NCBI GenBank assembly: GCA_011947345.1
Contig: JAAVTG010000697.1
Coordinates: forward strand, 248,001-312,000
DNA: 64,000 bases
Origin: Phytophthora quininea
Lineage: Eukaryota > Oomycota > Peronosporomycetes > Peronosporales > Peronosporaceae
Direction of reading: 5' to 3'
Both the position numbers and the translations under genes were made by a program. The notes beneath the pieces were generated by a model. It ran no database searches and was not told the DNA's origin. It worked only from the letters and a program-made list of their open reading frames with translations. Positions within the stretch are counted from its first letter, which is position 1, and each line of letters opens with the position of its first letter. This document shows, one piece after another, positions 15,001-25,435 of this stretch.

Positions 15001-18000
15001 GGGCGGCAACATCTTGCTGTCGGCGGGTGACTCATCGGCATCGAGCAGCACGGGCGGTTCTGTGAGCGTGGCGAGTGGTCGAGGCACGACCAGCGCGAGC
15101 GGGTCGATCTCTCTGAGCACCGGCACGGGTGGCTCTGCGGGACGGTCTGGCGACGTCACACTGTTGAGCGGCAGTGCGTCTGCTGGCGCCACTGGCAGTG
15201 TGTTGCTGAGCAGTGGCGAGAGCACTGGCGGCAGCGGCGGGGCCGTGGTGCTGAGTGTGGGCAGCGGCAATACTGGTTCGGGAGGCCAGGTGTCTCTGAC
15301 GGCCGGCCGCAGTTACTCGTCGTCAGGACTGGCTGGCGGCGCGATCGTGCTGGCCGGCGGCAGCGGCGTGCAGACCGGCGGGTCCATCAGCGTGGGCAGC
15401 GGCGTCGGAACGGGCTCGAGCTCGACGAGCGGCGACGTGTCGCTGTGGAGCGCGACGTCTGGCACGAGTGGGTCTGTGTCGCTGGCGAGCGGCGCGTCTT
15501 CTTCTTCGTCGAGCGGTTCTGTTGTTGTGACGACGGGCTCGGCGACGACTGGCCACGGAGGCAACATCGTGCTGTCTGTGGGCAGCGGCGACACCGGCGC
15601 CGGCGGCAGTGTGGTCGTGAGTGCCGGTCAGACGAGTGCGGCGTCGAGCGCGGGCGGCAACGTGGACGTGTCCAGCGGCGCGAGCAGTTTGTTCACGAGC
15701 GGCAGCGTGCTGTTGCACACTCCGAACGGCGTGGGCGGCGCGTCTGGGTTGATCAGTTTGACAACGGGGTCGTCGACAGCAGGCACGACGGGCAACGTGG
15801 CAGTGAGCACAGGCGGCAGCACGGGCGGCAACGGCGGGTCCGTGACGCTGGCGGTGGGCACGGGCAACAGCGGCGCCGGCGGCTTCATCTCTCTGCGGTC
15901 GGGCGACGCATTCGGCACAGCCGCGGGCACGGGCACCGTGGGCGGTTCGATCTCGCTGAGCGGTGGCAGCGGCGTGCAGAGCGGCGGGTCGATCTCTCTT
16001 CAGAGCGGCTCCGGCGTGTCGACGTCGAGCGGAGACATTTCGCTGACGACGCCGGACGCTGCGACGTCGAGCGGCGTGAGCGGCAGCCTGCGCCTGACGA
16101 GCGGCGCGAGTCGCGTGGGAAACAGCGGGTCTGTGTCTGTGAGCACGGGCGTGTCTACGGGAGGCCACGGCGGGTCGATCTCTCTGTCCGTGGGGTTGGG
16201 AGACACGGCGTCGGGCGGCAACATCTTGCTGTCGGCGGGTGACTCATCGGCATCGAGCAGCACGGGCGGTTCTGTGAGCGTGGCGAGTGGTCGAGGCACG
16301 ACCAGCGCGAGCGGGTCGATCTCTCTGAGCACCGGCACGGGTGGCTCTGCGGGACGGTCTGGCGACGTCACACTGTTGAGCGGCAGTGCGTCTGCTGGCG
16401 CCACTGGCAGTGTGTTGCTGAGCAGTGGCGAGAGCACTGGCGGCAGCGGCGGGGCCGTGGTGCTGAGTGTGGGCAGCGGCAATACTGGTTCGGGAGGCCA
16501 GGTGTCTCTGACGGCCGGCCGCAGTTACTCGTCGTCAGGACTGGCTGGCGGCGCGATCGTGCTGGCCGGCGGCAGCGGCGTGCAGACCGGCGGGTCCATC
16601 AGCGTGGGCAGCGGCGTCGGAACGGGCTCGAGCTCGACGAGCGGCGACGTGTCGCTGTGGAGCGCGACGTCTGGCACGAGTGGGTCTGTGTCGCTGGCGA
16701 GCGGCGCGTCTTCTTCTTCGTCGAGCGGTTCTGTTGTTGTGACGACGGGCTCGGCGACGACTGGCCACGGAGGCAACATCGTGCTGTCTGTGGGCAGCGG
16801 CGACACCGGCGCCGGCGGCAGTGTGGTCGTGAGTGCCGGTCAGACGAGTGCGGCGTCGAGCGCGGGCGGCAACGTGGACGTGTCCAGCGGCGCGAGCAGT
16901 TTGTTCACGAGCGGCAGCGTGCTGTTGCACACTCCGAACGGCGTGGGCGGCGCGTCTGGGTTGATCAGTTTGACAACGGGGTCGTCGACAGCAGGCACGA
17001 CGGGCAACGTGGCAGTGAGCACAGGCGGCAGCACGGGCGGCAACGGCGGGTCCGTGACGCTGGCGGTGGGCACGGGCAACAGCGGCGCCGGCGGCTTCAT
17101 CTCTCTGCGGTCGGGCGACGCATTCGGCACAGCCGCGGGCACGGGCACCGTGGGCGGTTCGATCTCGCTGAGCGGTGGCAGCGGCGTGCAGAGCGGCGGG
17201 TCGATCTCTCTTCAGAGCGGCTCCGGCGTGTCGACGTCGAGCGGAGACATTTCGCTGACGACGCCGGACGCTGCGACGTCGAGCGGCGTGAGCGGCAGCC
17301 TGCGCCTGACGAGCGGCGCGAGTCGCGTGGGAAACAGCGGGTCTGTGTCTGTGAGCACGGGCGTGTCTACGGGAGGCCACGGCGGGTCGATCTCTCTGTC
17401 CGTGGGGTTGGGAGACACGGCGTCGGGCGGCAACATCTTGCTGTCGGCGGGTGACTCATCGGCATCGAGCAGCACGGGCGGTTCTGTGAGCGTGGCGAGT
17501 GGTCGAGGCACGACCAGCGCGAGCGGGTCGATCTCTCTGAGCACCGGCACGGGTGGCTCTGCGGGACGGTCTGGCGACGTCACACTGTTGAGCGGCAGTG
17601 CGTCTGCTGGCGCCACTGGCAGTGTGTTGCTGAGCAGTGGCGAGAGCACTGGCGGCAGCGGCGGGGCCGTGGTGCTGAGTGTGGGCAGCGGCAATACTGG
17701 TTCGGGAGGCCAGGTGTCTCTGACGGCCGGCCGCAGTTACTCGTCGTCAGGACTGGCTGGCGGCGCGATCGTGCTGGCCGGCGGCAGCGGCGTGCAGACC
17801 GGCGGGTCCATCAGCGTGGGCAGCGGCGTCGGAACGGGCTCGAGCTCGACGAGCGGCGACGTGTCGCTGTGGAGCGCGACGTCTGGCACGAGTGGGTCTG
17901 TGTCGCTGGCGAGCGGCGCGTCTTCTTCTTCGTCGAGCGGTTCTGTTGTTGTGACGACGGGCTCGGCGACGACTGGCCACGGAGGCAACATCGTGCTGTC

Positions 18001-21000
18001 TGTGGGCAGCGGCGACACCGGCGCCGGCGGCAGTGTGGTCGTGAGTGCCGGTCAGACGAGTGCGGCGTCGAGCGCGGGCGGCAACGTGGACGTGTCCAGC
18101 GGCGCGAGCAGTTTGTTCACGAGCGGCAGCGTGCTGTTGCACACTCCGAACGGCGTGGGCGGCGCGTCTGGGTTGATCAGTTTGACAACGGGGTCGTCAA
18201 CAGCAGGCACGACGGGCAACGTGGCAGTGAGCACAGGCGGCAGCACGGGCGGCAACGGCGGGTCCGTGACGCTGGCGGTGGGCACGGGCAACAGCGGCGC
18301 CGGCGGCTTCATCTCTCTGCGGTCGGGCGACGCATTCGGCACAGCCGCGGGCACGGGCACCGTGGGCGGTTCGATCTCGCTGAGCGGTGGCAGCGGCGTG
18401 CAGAGCGGCGGGTCGATCTCTCTTCAGAGCGGCTCCGGCGTGTCGACGTCGAGCGGAGACATTTCGCTGACGACGCCGGACGCTGCGACGTCGAGCGGCG
18501 TGAGCGGCAGCCTGCGCCTGACGAGCGGCGCGAGTCGCGTGGAAACAGCGGGTCTGTGTCTGTGAGCACGGGCGTGTCTACGGGAGGCCACGGCGGGTCG
18601 ATCTCTCTGTCCGTGGGGTTGGGAGACACGGCGTCGGGCGGCAACATCTTGCTGTCGGCGGGTGACTCGTCGGCATCGAGCAGCACGGGCGGTTCTGTGA
18701 GCGTGGCGAGTGGTCGAGGCACGACCAGCGCGAGCGGGTCGATCTCTCTGAGCACCGGCACGGGTGGCTCTGCGGGACGGTCTGGCGACGTCACACTGTT
18801 GAGCGGCAGTGCGTCTGCTGGCGCCACTGGCAGTGTGTTGCTGAGCAGTGGCGAGAGCACTGGCGGCAGCGGCGGGGCCGTGGTGCTGAGTGTGGGCAGC
18901 GGCAATACTGGTTCGGGAGGCCAGGTGTCTCTGACGGCCGGCCGCAGTTACTCGTCGTCAGGACTGGCTGGCGGCGCGATCGTGCTAAAAGTGGCGATGG
19001 CGCACAAACTGGTGGTGCTTTTGAGGTGATTACTGGCTCTGGCAGTACTTCGTTTGCTAGTGGCCGTGTTTTGATAACTTCAGCAGGGAGTGGAATCTCG
19101 GGTATTGTTGCTGTTAGTTCTGGAACAAGTACTTCTGGAGTCTCCGGAGGGGTCACATTGGCATCGGGAGCAAGTACTGGTGGTATAAGTGGGCTTGTTA
19201 CTGTTGCAGGTGGAGCTGGCAGTGGGGTTGGAGGTTTGGGTGGTGCCGTGACGATTTCAGGCGGATTAACTAGTGATGCTAATGGAGTTGGCGGTAAGGT
19301 GTCCGCATCTGGAGGTGCTGGAGGTAGCACTGGCCAAGGCGGTAGTGTGGAATTATCTGGTGGACTCGGCGGCAGCACAGGCGGTTCGTTATCGTTTGCG
19401 AGTGGCAGCGCAACGAACGGTATCAGTGGCTCGGTATCGCTGTCGACGGGTTCGTTAAGTGACCCTACGGTAGCGACAAGCACTAGTGGTGCTATCAGTG
19501 TGGTTTCTGGTCCGGCATCGTCTGGTTCTAGTGGCGCTATTGCTGTGTCCACGGGAGCTTCAACCGGTGGGTCTGGTGGATCTATCACATTATTTGTTGG
19601 AGCTGGAACGGTTGGCACTGGTGGAACCGTGAAAGTTTCTGCTGGTGCCAGTTCTGGAACAGGGAACGCGGGCGGCATGCTTGACTTTGTAAGTGGTTCT
19701 TCGACTGCGTCCAATAGTGGAGTGGTTTACCTGCGCTCTGCTACGAGCGGAATATCTGGCCTTGTTACCGTGAGCTCCGGTGTGAGCAGCGCCGGGGTTT
19801 CTGGAGCAGTTACTCTAGCATCTGGTGCAAGCACCGGCGGTGCTAGTGGTCTAGTGACTGTTGCCGGTGGAGCTGGTAGTGGAACTGGAGGTGCGGGAGG
19901 TGCCGTATCGATTATAGGTGGACTGACCAGTGCTGCTAATGGAGTTGGCGGTAAGGTAGCTATATCGGCGGGCGCGGGAGGTAGCACGGGTCAAGGCGGC
20001 AACCTGGAGCTGACTGGTGGACTTGGTGGCAGCACTGGCGGGTCCTTGTCTTTCGCGACTGGAAGCGCATCGACTGGTATCAGCGGCCCATTGTCATTGA
20101 CGACAGGGGCGTTAAGCGACCCTAGCGTGGCGACGAGCCTTAGTGGTGCTCTTAGCTTAACCTCTGGCCCAGCTTCGTCTGGTTCGAGTGGTATTGTTAT
20201 GGTGTCTACGGGAATATCGACCGGAGGATCTGGTGGATCCATCACACTGTCTGTCGGTAGTGGCTCCGTTGGAAATGGTGGCACAATTTATCTGACCGCT
20301 GGTGTGGCAACTGATTCTACCTCGGGTTCTGGAATTGGTGGCAATATTGTGGCGTCCGCAGGCAATTCAGCCTCATCAACGGGCGGCCTTCTGTCGTTGT
20401 TTAGCGGAGCAGGTAGCGCCAAAAGCTCTGGAAATGTGGACATACGAAGTGCAGATGGAGGTAGCACTGGTGTGAGTGGCAACGTTCGACTGGCATCCGG
20501 CAGTGCGGGGGCTGGAAGTTCAGGATCCCTTACACTTTCGACGGGGAGTGCTGTTGGTGGTGCTGGTGGCGACGTGTTACTGCAAGTTGGCTCTGGCTCC
20601 GTTGGAGCTGGCGGGGCCCTAACGATGGCGGCCGGAACGACAACCGCAACAACAGCAATTGGAGGTCAAGTTGCAATATCTTCTGGCAACGGTGGATCCG
20701 GTGGGGGCGCGGTGTCAATTCAAGCAGGTACTAGCAGTGGCAGTGGTGCTGGAGGATCTATTACTTTGTCTACTGGTACGAGTTCATCTTCCGGTGCTAG
20801 CGGAGACGTTTCCGTTGCAACCGCCAGCAAATCAGTTGCTGGTCCGAGCGGTGCGGTTACGATGAAGACCGGAGCGGTGACTTCCGGTAACAGCGGTAGC
20901 ATTTCGATTTTCTCCGGTGCCACCTCAAGCGGTACTGGAGGAGCAGTCTCGGTATCTGTCGGTGCTGGCACTACAGGTGTCGGCGGAGGTTTAGCTCTGT

Positions 21001-22338
21001 CGGCTGGCCAGAGTACTGGCGGAACCGGTGGCGACGCATCTGTCACCGCTGGAGGCGGTGTGACGGGCGGTAAGGTGACGCTAACAGGTGGGTCCGGGAC
21101 TACCGGGGATGGTGGAGCGATACAGATCACCGGTGGAACAAGTACCGGTAGCTCAAGTGGACTGGTTCAAATAATCTCCGCTGTTGGTGGATCTTCCGGA
21201 AGCGGGAACGCGTTGTTTGGATCTGGGTCAGCTTCTGGCCCCACTGGAGCCCTTACATTATCAACTGGCGCCTCGACGAGTGGTTTAGCTGGTAGTTTGA
21301 TTTTGAGTGTTGGCTCTGGTGCATCAAGCGCAGGTGGCAGTTTAACAGCATCGGCTGGGGCGACAACTAACGGAGTTGGTGGAGTGGCAACTATCAATGG
21401 CGGACTTGGGAGTACCTCCGGAGGAGACGTTACTATTAACGCTGGCAACGGAGGCTCGGGCAACGGAGGCGGCCTCCACCTATCGAGCGGATTGAGCACT
21501 AGCGCTGCAGGTGGAGCCATCACACTAGCGAGTGGAATTGGCGCGACAGGGTTTGCTAGTGGCAGCATCACCTTGTCTTCCGGAGCTGCGTCAAATGCTG
21601 CAAGTGGCAGCGTTCTGTTAAGTACTGGAGGTAGTACTGGTGGTGCTGGGGATCTATTTCTCTTTCGGTTGGGCAAGGAGACACTGGTAATGGGGAGGAG
21701 TGGCGATTGCTGCAGGTGGCACGTCATCGACTACGGCTATTGGCGGGTCGGTTGACTTGATCGCTGGTGATTCCACGGCCGGAACGGGTGGGTCGGTGAA
21801 CGCGAACATTGGATCAGGTAGCGTGAGTGACGGCGGGTTTTACGTCAAGAAACTCGGTGGTACTGCCAATCTGCTTAAGGTCACAGGCGCCTCGCTGGTT
21901 GGAAGCAGCCAGCAGGTTTCCTTCTCGTCTACATATTCTACACTTTCGCTGACATCTTCGACGGCAGTCATGATCACAGGGACGTCGACAACTATTGCGG
22001 GCGGCCCGCTTAACGTGGACTCGAACAACTTGCGCGTGTCCAAGAACGCCTCAACGGACGTTCTGTTTGTGGATGTCTCGCAGAGTCTTGTGAATATGCT
22101 TGGCACGCTCCAGCTGCCTGCACAAGCTGTTATCCAGCACTTGCAGAGCGCTTCTGGAAACTCGCTGACGATATCAACACCCCAGCTTGTGCTGTCGGGC
22201 GGCGACGTCGTTTTCGCGGGCAGCGTTGCGAGTACAACTCCAACGGGATCGTGCACAGTGGGGACGCTTCGATACGACTCGAGCAAACTCTACTTCTGCA
22301 TGGCTGGAGGGGCCTGGAAGAGCATCACGCTGGCGTAG
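1..22338 (+). CDS. Giant Gly/Ser-rich tandem-repeat protein, 5' partial
   Basis: The reading runs from the left edge to a TAG at 22338 and would give more than 7,400 residues. Nearly all of it is short steps of the type SGG-x-V-x-LS-x-G, in which a hydrophobic strand alternates with Gly/Ser turns, as expected of a beta-solenoid or fibrous surface protein (inference). The order is diverged repeats (1-2420), the homogenised 1212-bp array (2421-18986), diverged repeats again (18987-21835), then a unique C-terminal segment (about 21836-22338) ending with YDSSKLYFCMAGGAWKSITL. The frame changes about a dozen times (near 174, 595, 833, 1670, 1905, 2226, 2386, 13694, 18541, 18988, 21650 and 21693). 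Most sites are single-base losses, often in G runs, and restoring one base resumes the same repeat pattern, so I treat this as one gene. The start and any signal peptide lie outside the window. I do not recognise a named family; a secreted zoospore or cyst vesicle, adhesive or wall protein is a guess. A pseudogene is the alternative if the breaks are real. Confidence 0.7.
2421..18986 (+). repeat. Tandem array, 1212-bp unit x about 13.7
   Basis: The landmark ATCAGTTTGACAACGGGG recurs every 1212 bp from 2421 (next at 3633, 4845 and so on). The array stops abruptly at 18986, where the unit's GCTGGCCGGC is replaced by GCTAAAAGTG. The period is a multiple of three, so copies join in frame (404 aa each). 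Copies look base-for-base identical apart from a few variants in the terminal units (2866, 18199, 18669) and two one-base deletions at the same unit position (13694, 18541). Each unit contains four related sub-blocks of roughly 113, 94, 105 and 92 aa. Confidence 0.97.
19120..20430 (+). repeat. Diverged 657-bp tandem duplication downstream of the array
   Basis: Two consecutive blocks of the giant gene share the order LASGASTGG, GLVTVAGGAGSG, NGVGGKV, GGSTGQGG, GGLGGSTGGSLSFA, LSDP-VATS and SGPASSGSSG. Matching points such as 19161 and 19818 are 657 bp apart. The copies differ at many synonymous and some coding positions. They are therefore older than the central array and are not being homogenised with it. 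Confidence 0.85.
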
Positions 22339-22587
22339 TAACTACTCTTTATCTTTTGCATCTGAAAACAAAATCATTTATTTGCATTTGAATTGCTTGC
22401 CCGGTATTCACCTCCTCGTCCTCGCTTCGGGATAAGCGATCCAGTCATTAATGCATACGCCCGAATACGCGCGAGAAGCTGCGCAAAAGTCAAGCGCGAG
22501 TGGAGGATGTCATGCTCGGTCCCACCAAGGTAGCTTTTTAGCCGTGTACCATGAGCTGCCAACAAAAGCATCAAGGTTGTCAAGAGC

Positions 22588-25073
22588 CACAAGAACCACG
22601 GTTGGTAAGAGCTGATGTCTGTGGCATATACCTGCGCGGCACTGTCTTTCTCGACTTCTCTCCTGGAGAATCTTCGACCAATACACCAACGACCTGGGCA
22701 AGTGTCTGCAGCTGATCCATCAGGTGCAGGAGGACCGGCAGAAGCGAATGGTTCTCAGTCATGATCTTCGAGGCTTTGGGGGCGGTTCGACCAGGAGATG
22801 CAGAACATCAACGCGCTATTCCGATGGAAGGACAAGCTCAGATGAAGCTGCTGTTGGCCGAGACCACCGCGAGGCTGCTGGTGCTTGTGATCACTCCACT
22901 TTGAGACGAAAACATGCGACTTGATCCCAGTCGCGGGATGTGCAAGGACAACGGGGCTCAATCTCAGTCTTGGCGTGGTCACAACTTCGGTGGGCTGATC
23001 AGCAGCTCCAACCGCGTGGACGATGCTGGTGATCAAGTGGAAGGCGTGACGTCTCACCCGCTCATTTGGACGACCAAGACGAAGCCTCATTAGGAGTACT
23101 TGGCTTTGATGTTTGCTTGAGATGGAGGTACTCGGCTTCGACCTGGTGCAGTAGATCGAAGAGGGCGACCATGCACTTTCCAATCTGCAGGTCGAGTTGG
23201 TCTCGCTGCTGGACGCCCTGAGCGATTCGGGGCATTTCACGCTCGAGTATTTTCTTCTGCACGAAAACTCGCAGGTCTGCTGCTCGACGTCGTAGAGCTG
23301 CTCGTTGACGAGGGACACTTTGATCGAGTGCTCTTGTTCCAGCTGAAGCGTTTCCCGATGCATCAGCTACAGTAATTCTTGCGCACCAGCAGAAATCACA
23401 GCCGGGGTTTCGCCTTGACGCTTAGCAGGCGCTGGAAATCGGCCTTCATCTTCAGGTAGTTGGCCTTGTGGCGCTCCGACTCGGCGACTGCAAGTTGCAA
23501 ATTTGTTCTGGACTTGTTCGTGTGTCCTTGTGGAGTCGATTTGCGTCCAGGAGCCGAGGGCCCTTGCTTTCCTGATCAGACCAAGCTCCTGCACCAGCGT
23601 TTTGATACGAGTCTGCAATGCGGCGATGGTCTTATCCTGCTCGGCAGCCAGGTGACGAAGGTAGTCGAGCTGCTGCTGGTCTAGTCGCTCAATTCGTTCG
23701 TGGCTTGGTGGGTGGGCAACCTGCCTGCGGCAACGACATTAAAAATCCTTGTCTGAAAGAGAATGTGCTTTCGATTTGGTTGTCACTGGTCGTCTCTGTC
23801 TTCGCTGCCTTACTAGCCACAAGCACAGCGATTTTGGCGAGGAGAGCTGCATTCCCTGCTCAAGGCGAGCAACAGTTTGCTCCGTTGACACATTCTTCTT
23901 GAAGAGCTTCCGCATCACCATTTCCGCCACAAGCAGTTCCTGGCGAGGAGGGTTGAGATTGGTAGGTTCGGCCGGATTATTTTCTGGCAGGTCACACGAC
24001 TGTGGCGCTGTCTTCAATCGAGAATCCTGTATGGCTGGGCGTCGCGTTCCTTCACCCGACACCGTGTCGTTCCATTGCCCTGTAATGTCGTCCGTGGTGA
24101 AACGGCGAGCCTTGCCAAGCTGGATTCAAGACCACGTCTCCAGATCCTGCGAAAGAGTGTTGCTAGAGGGGAAAAAGATAATACAACTAATTGTTACAGC
24201 GCACAACAACAACAAACTTACCCGTTGCGCTCGATCATGATCCAGTTCAGCTCCAGGTTTCTTGGCTTGGTGTACATCTCTGTCAGTTGAGCATTCGTCG
24301 ATGCTTGCAGCTCGTTCAAGTTGTCTGCGTCGCGTCCCCGTCGTCTCCGTCGTCTGGTTCAGCGTCCAGTTGCGCTTTGCCCTGGCCGTTCTTCTTCGAC
24401 TTGGCCTCGATTTTCTTGTTGCCGACTGCTTTTTTTTGCCATTGCCGCTTTGAGTCTGCTGTCCGCGCGCGCTAATGTTGGCAGTGCCGATGAAGAGCTG
24501 GCATTCGCCCGCCAGGACGAACTTGACGTGCACGAACGCAGATTTGTCCATGGGCATCCAGACAGGCACGTCCGCCTCTTGCAGCTTCTTCAGCATGTCT
24601 TTTGGTTAGCCGCCAGCTCGTCTGGGTCAGCAAAAATCTGCACGTCCAGTCCCTTGCGCGAGGCTTCAGACAGCTCGTCAATGGTGGTAGGTGTTGCCGG
24701 CGGTACGGCGATGGTCCGTTACCGACCTATTTTACCATGAGCTCGCGGTTAGTAGTTTGGCCGCCCTTGTGAGAAACCCCTCGGGAGGGTGGTTTGTTAG
24801 CAGTTAGTTCGGAATTCGCCATGGAATAGAGATTCCATTCGTTCTCACCTCGGTCCCTGCAGTTCCTCGAGCCAGGAGTAGCAACAGTAGGGTTGGAGAG
24901 CACGTCTGGCTGCATTAGTCTTCTTCTCGATCTCCTTCAAGTACTGGTCGTGGGTCAGCAGCACGGTTGCCAGCCCGAGCAAATTTCGGTCTGCGAGGCC
25001 GACGCTCGTTCATCTTCGCGCGGACGGAGGCTGTCGCTGGCTGCACTGGCACCGGACCCAGCTTTAGCGTCAT
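22588..25073 (-). pseudogene. Disrupted coiled-coil gene with a PLD-like patch
   Basis: A minus-strand gene appears to begin at the ATG at 25073 (MTLKLGPVPVQPATAS). It can be followed only by changing frame many times. Recognisable pieces are LLTHDQYLKEIEKKTN (about 24950), DVQIFADPDELAANQK and FVHVKFVLAGECQLFIGTAN (about 24480-24640), NELQASTNAQLTEMYTKPRN (about 24260-24320) before a likely GTAAGT intron, and strongly coiled-coil stretches near 23900, 23430, 23560 and 23200. The HxK...GTAN piece resembles the second half of a phospholipase D HKD motif but lacks the Asp. At least six breaks occur in 2.5 kb and some stops (for example near 23370) are not simply removed, so the gene may be a pseudogene, an error-laden multi-exon gene, or two genes. 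The extent is approximate. Confidence 0.4.
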
Positions 25074-25435
25074 GTTTTCCGCTTTACTTGCTCTGGGTAA
25101 GCTCTTCTGCAACTTGGTACTATAGTAGCATGCGGCGAGGTCAGGCAGCGCTCGGGTGCGTTGCGCTAATTCTCGCACTACCATTGGAAAAAACGTAATT
25201 ATTTATCCCGAGGGAGCTAATTTTTGTATCCATTTCTTTCGCGTTGCCATCGCGGCGTTCACAGTCGGACGCGCATGGGCTGCTTTTGGGCCAAAGAAGG
25301 CTTGTATGGTCGCCTAAAATCACCTTTCGACCGATCTAATCCAAGGACTAATCCACCGACGCTAACAGATCCACCTTCAGAACCGACGGACGCAGAACCG
25401 ACGCTAGCAGCAGACGCATCCGCCGCCGACCGACG
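25074..25435. other. Intergenic region between divergent genes
   Basis: This 362-bp stretch separates the divergent starts of the disrupted coiled-coil gene and the V-ATPase subunit d gene. The only open frames in it are short and unconvincing. It presumably holds both promoters and 5' leaders. I see no TATA box or other motif that I would call. Confidence 0.4.

Noticed and set aside
2403..18905. Long minus-strand and off-frame ORFs repeated every 1212 bp (up to 281 codons)
   Set aside because: They are shadows of the repeat: Arg/Ala/His- or Pro-rich compositions forced by the GC-rich Gly/Ser codons, with no domain and no independent start context.
2421..18986. CRISPR-like or satellite array
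   Set aside because: The repeat is 1212 bp, has no spacers, is in frame and continues the protein pattern of its flanks.
174..21700. Programmed ribosomal frameshifting in the giant gene
   Set aside because: Shifts occur at many unrelated sites and in both directions, mostly look like loss of one base from short runs, and equally affect conserved housekeeping genes; no common slippery site plus structure is seen.
21836..22338. Phage or viral origin of the giant gene
   Set aside because: Only the short ending resembles fibre tips; no capsid, terminase, integrase or other mobile genes are nearby and the neighbours are intron-containing nuclear genes.
22339..25073. tRNA or structured RNA genes in the disrupted region
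   Set aside because: I saw no cloverleaf-compatible A and B box pair; the region is better explained by coiled-coil coding fragments.
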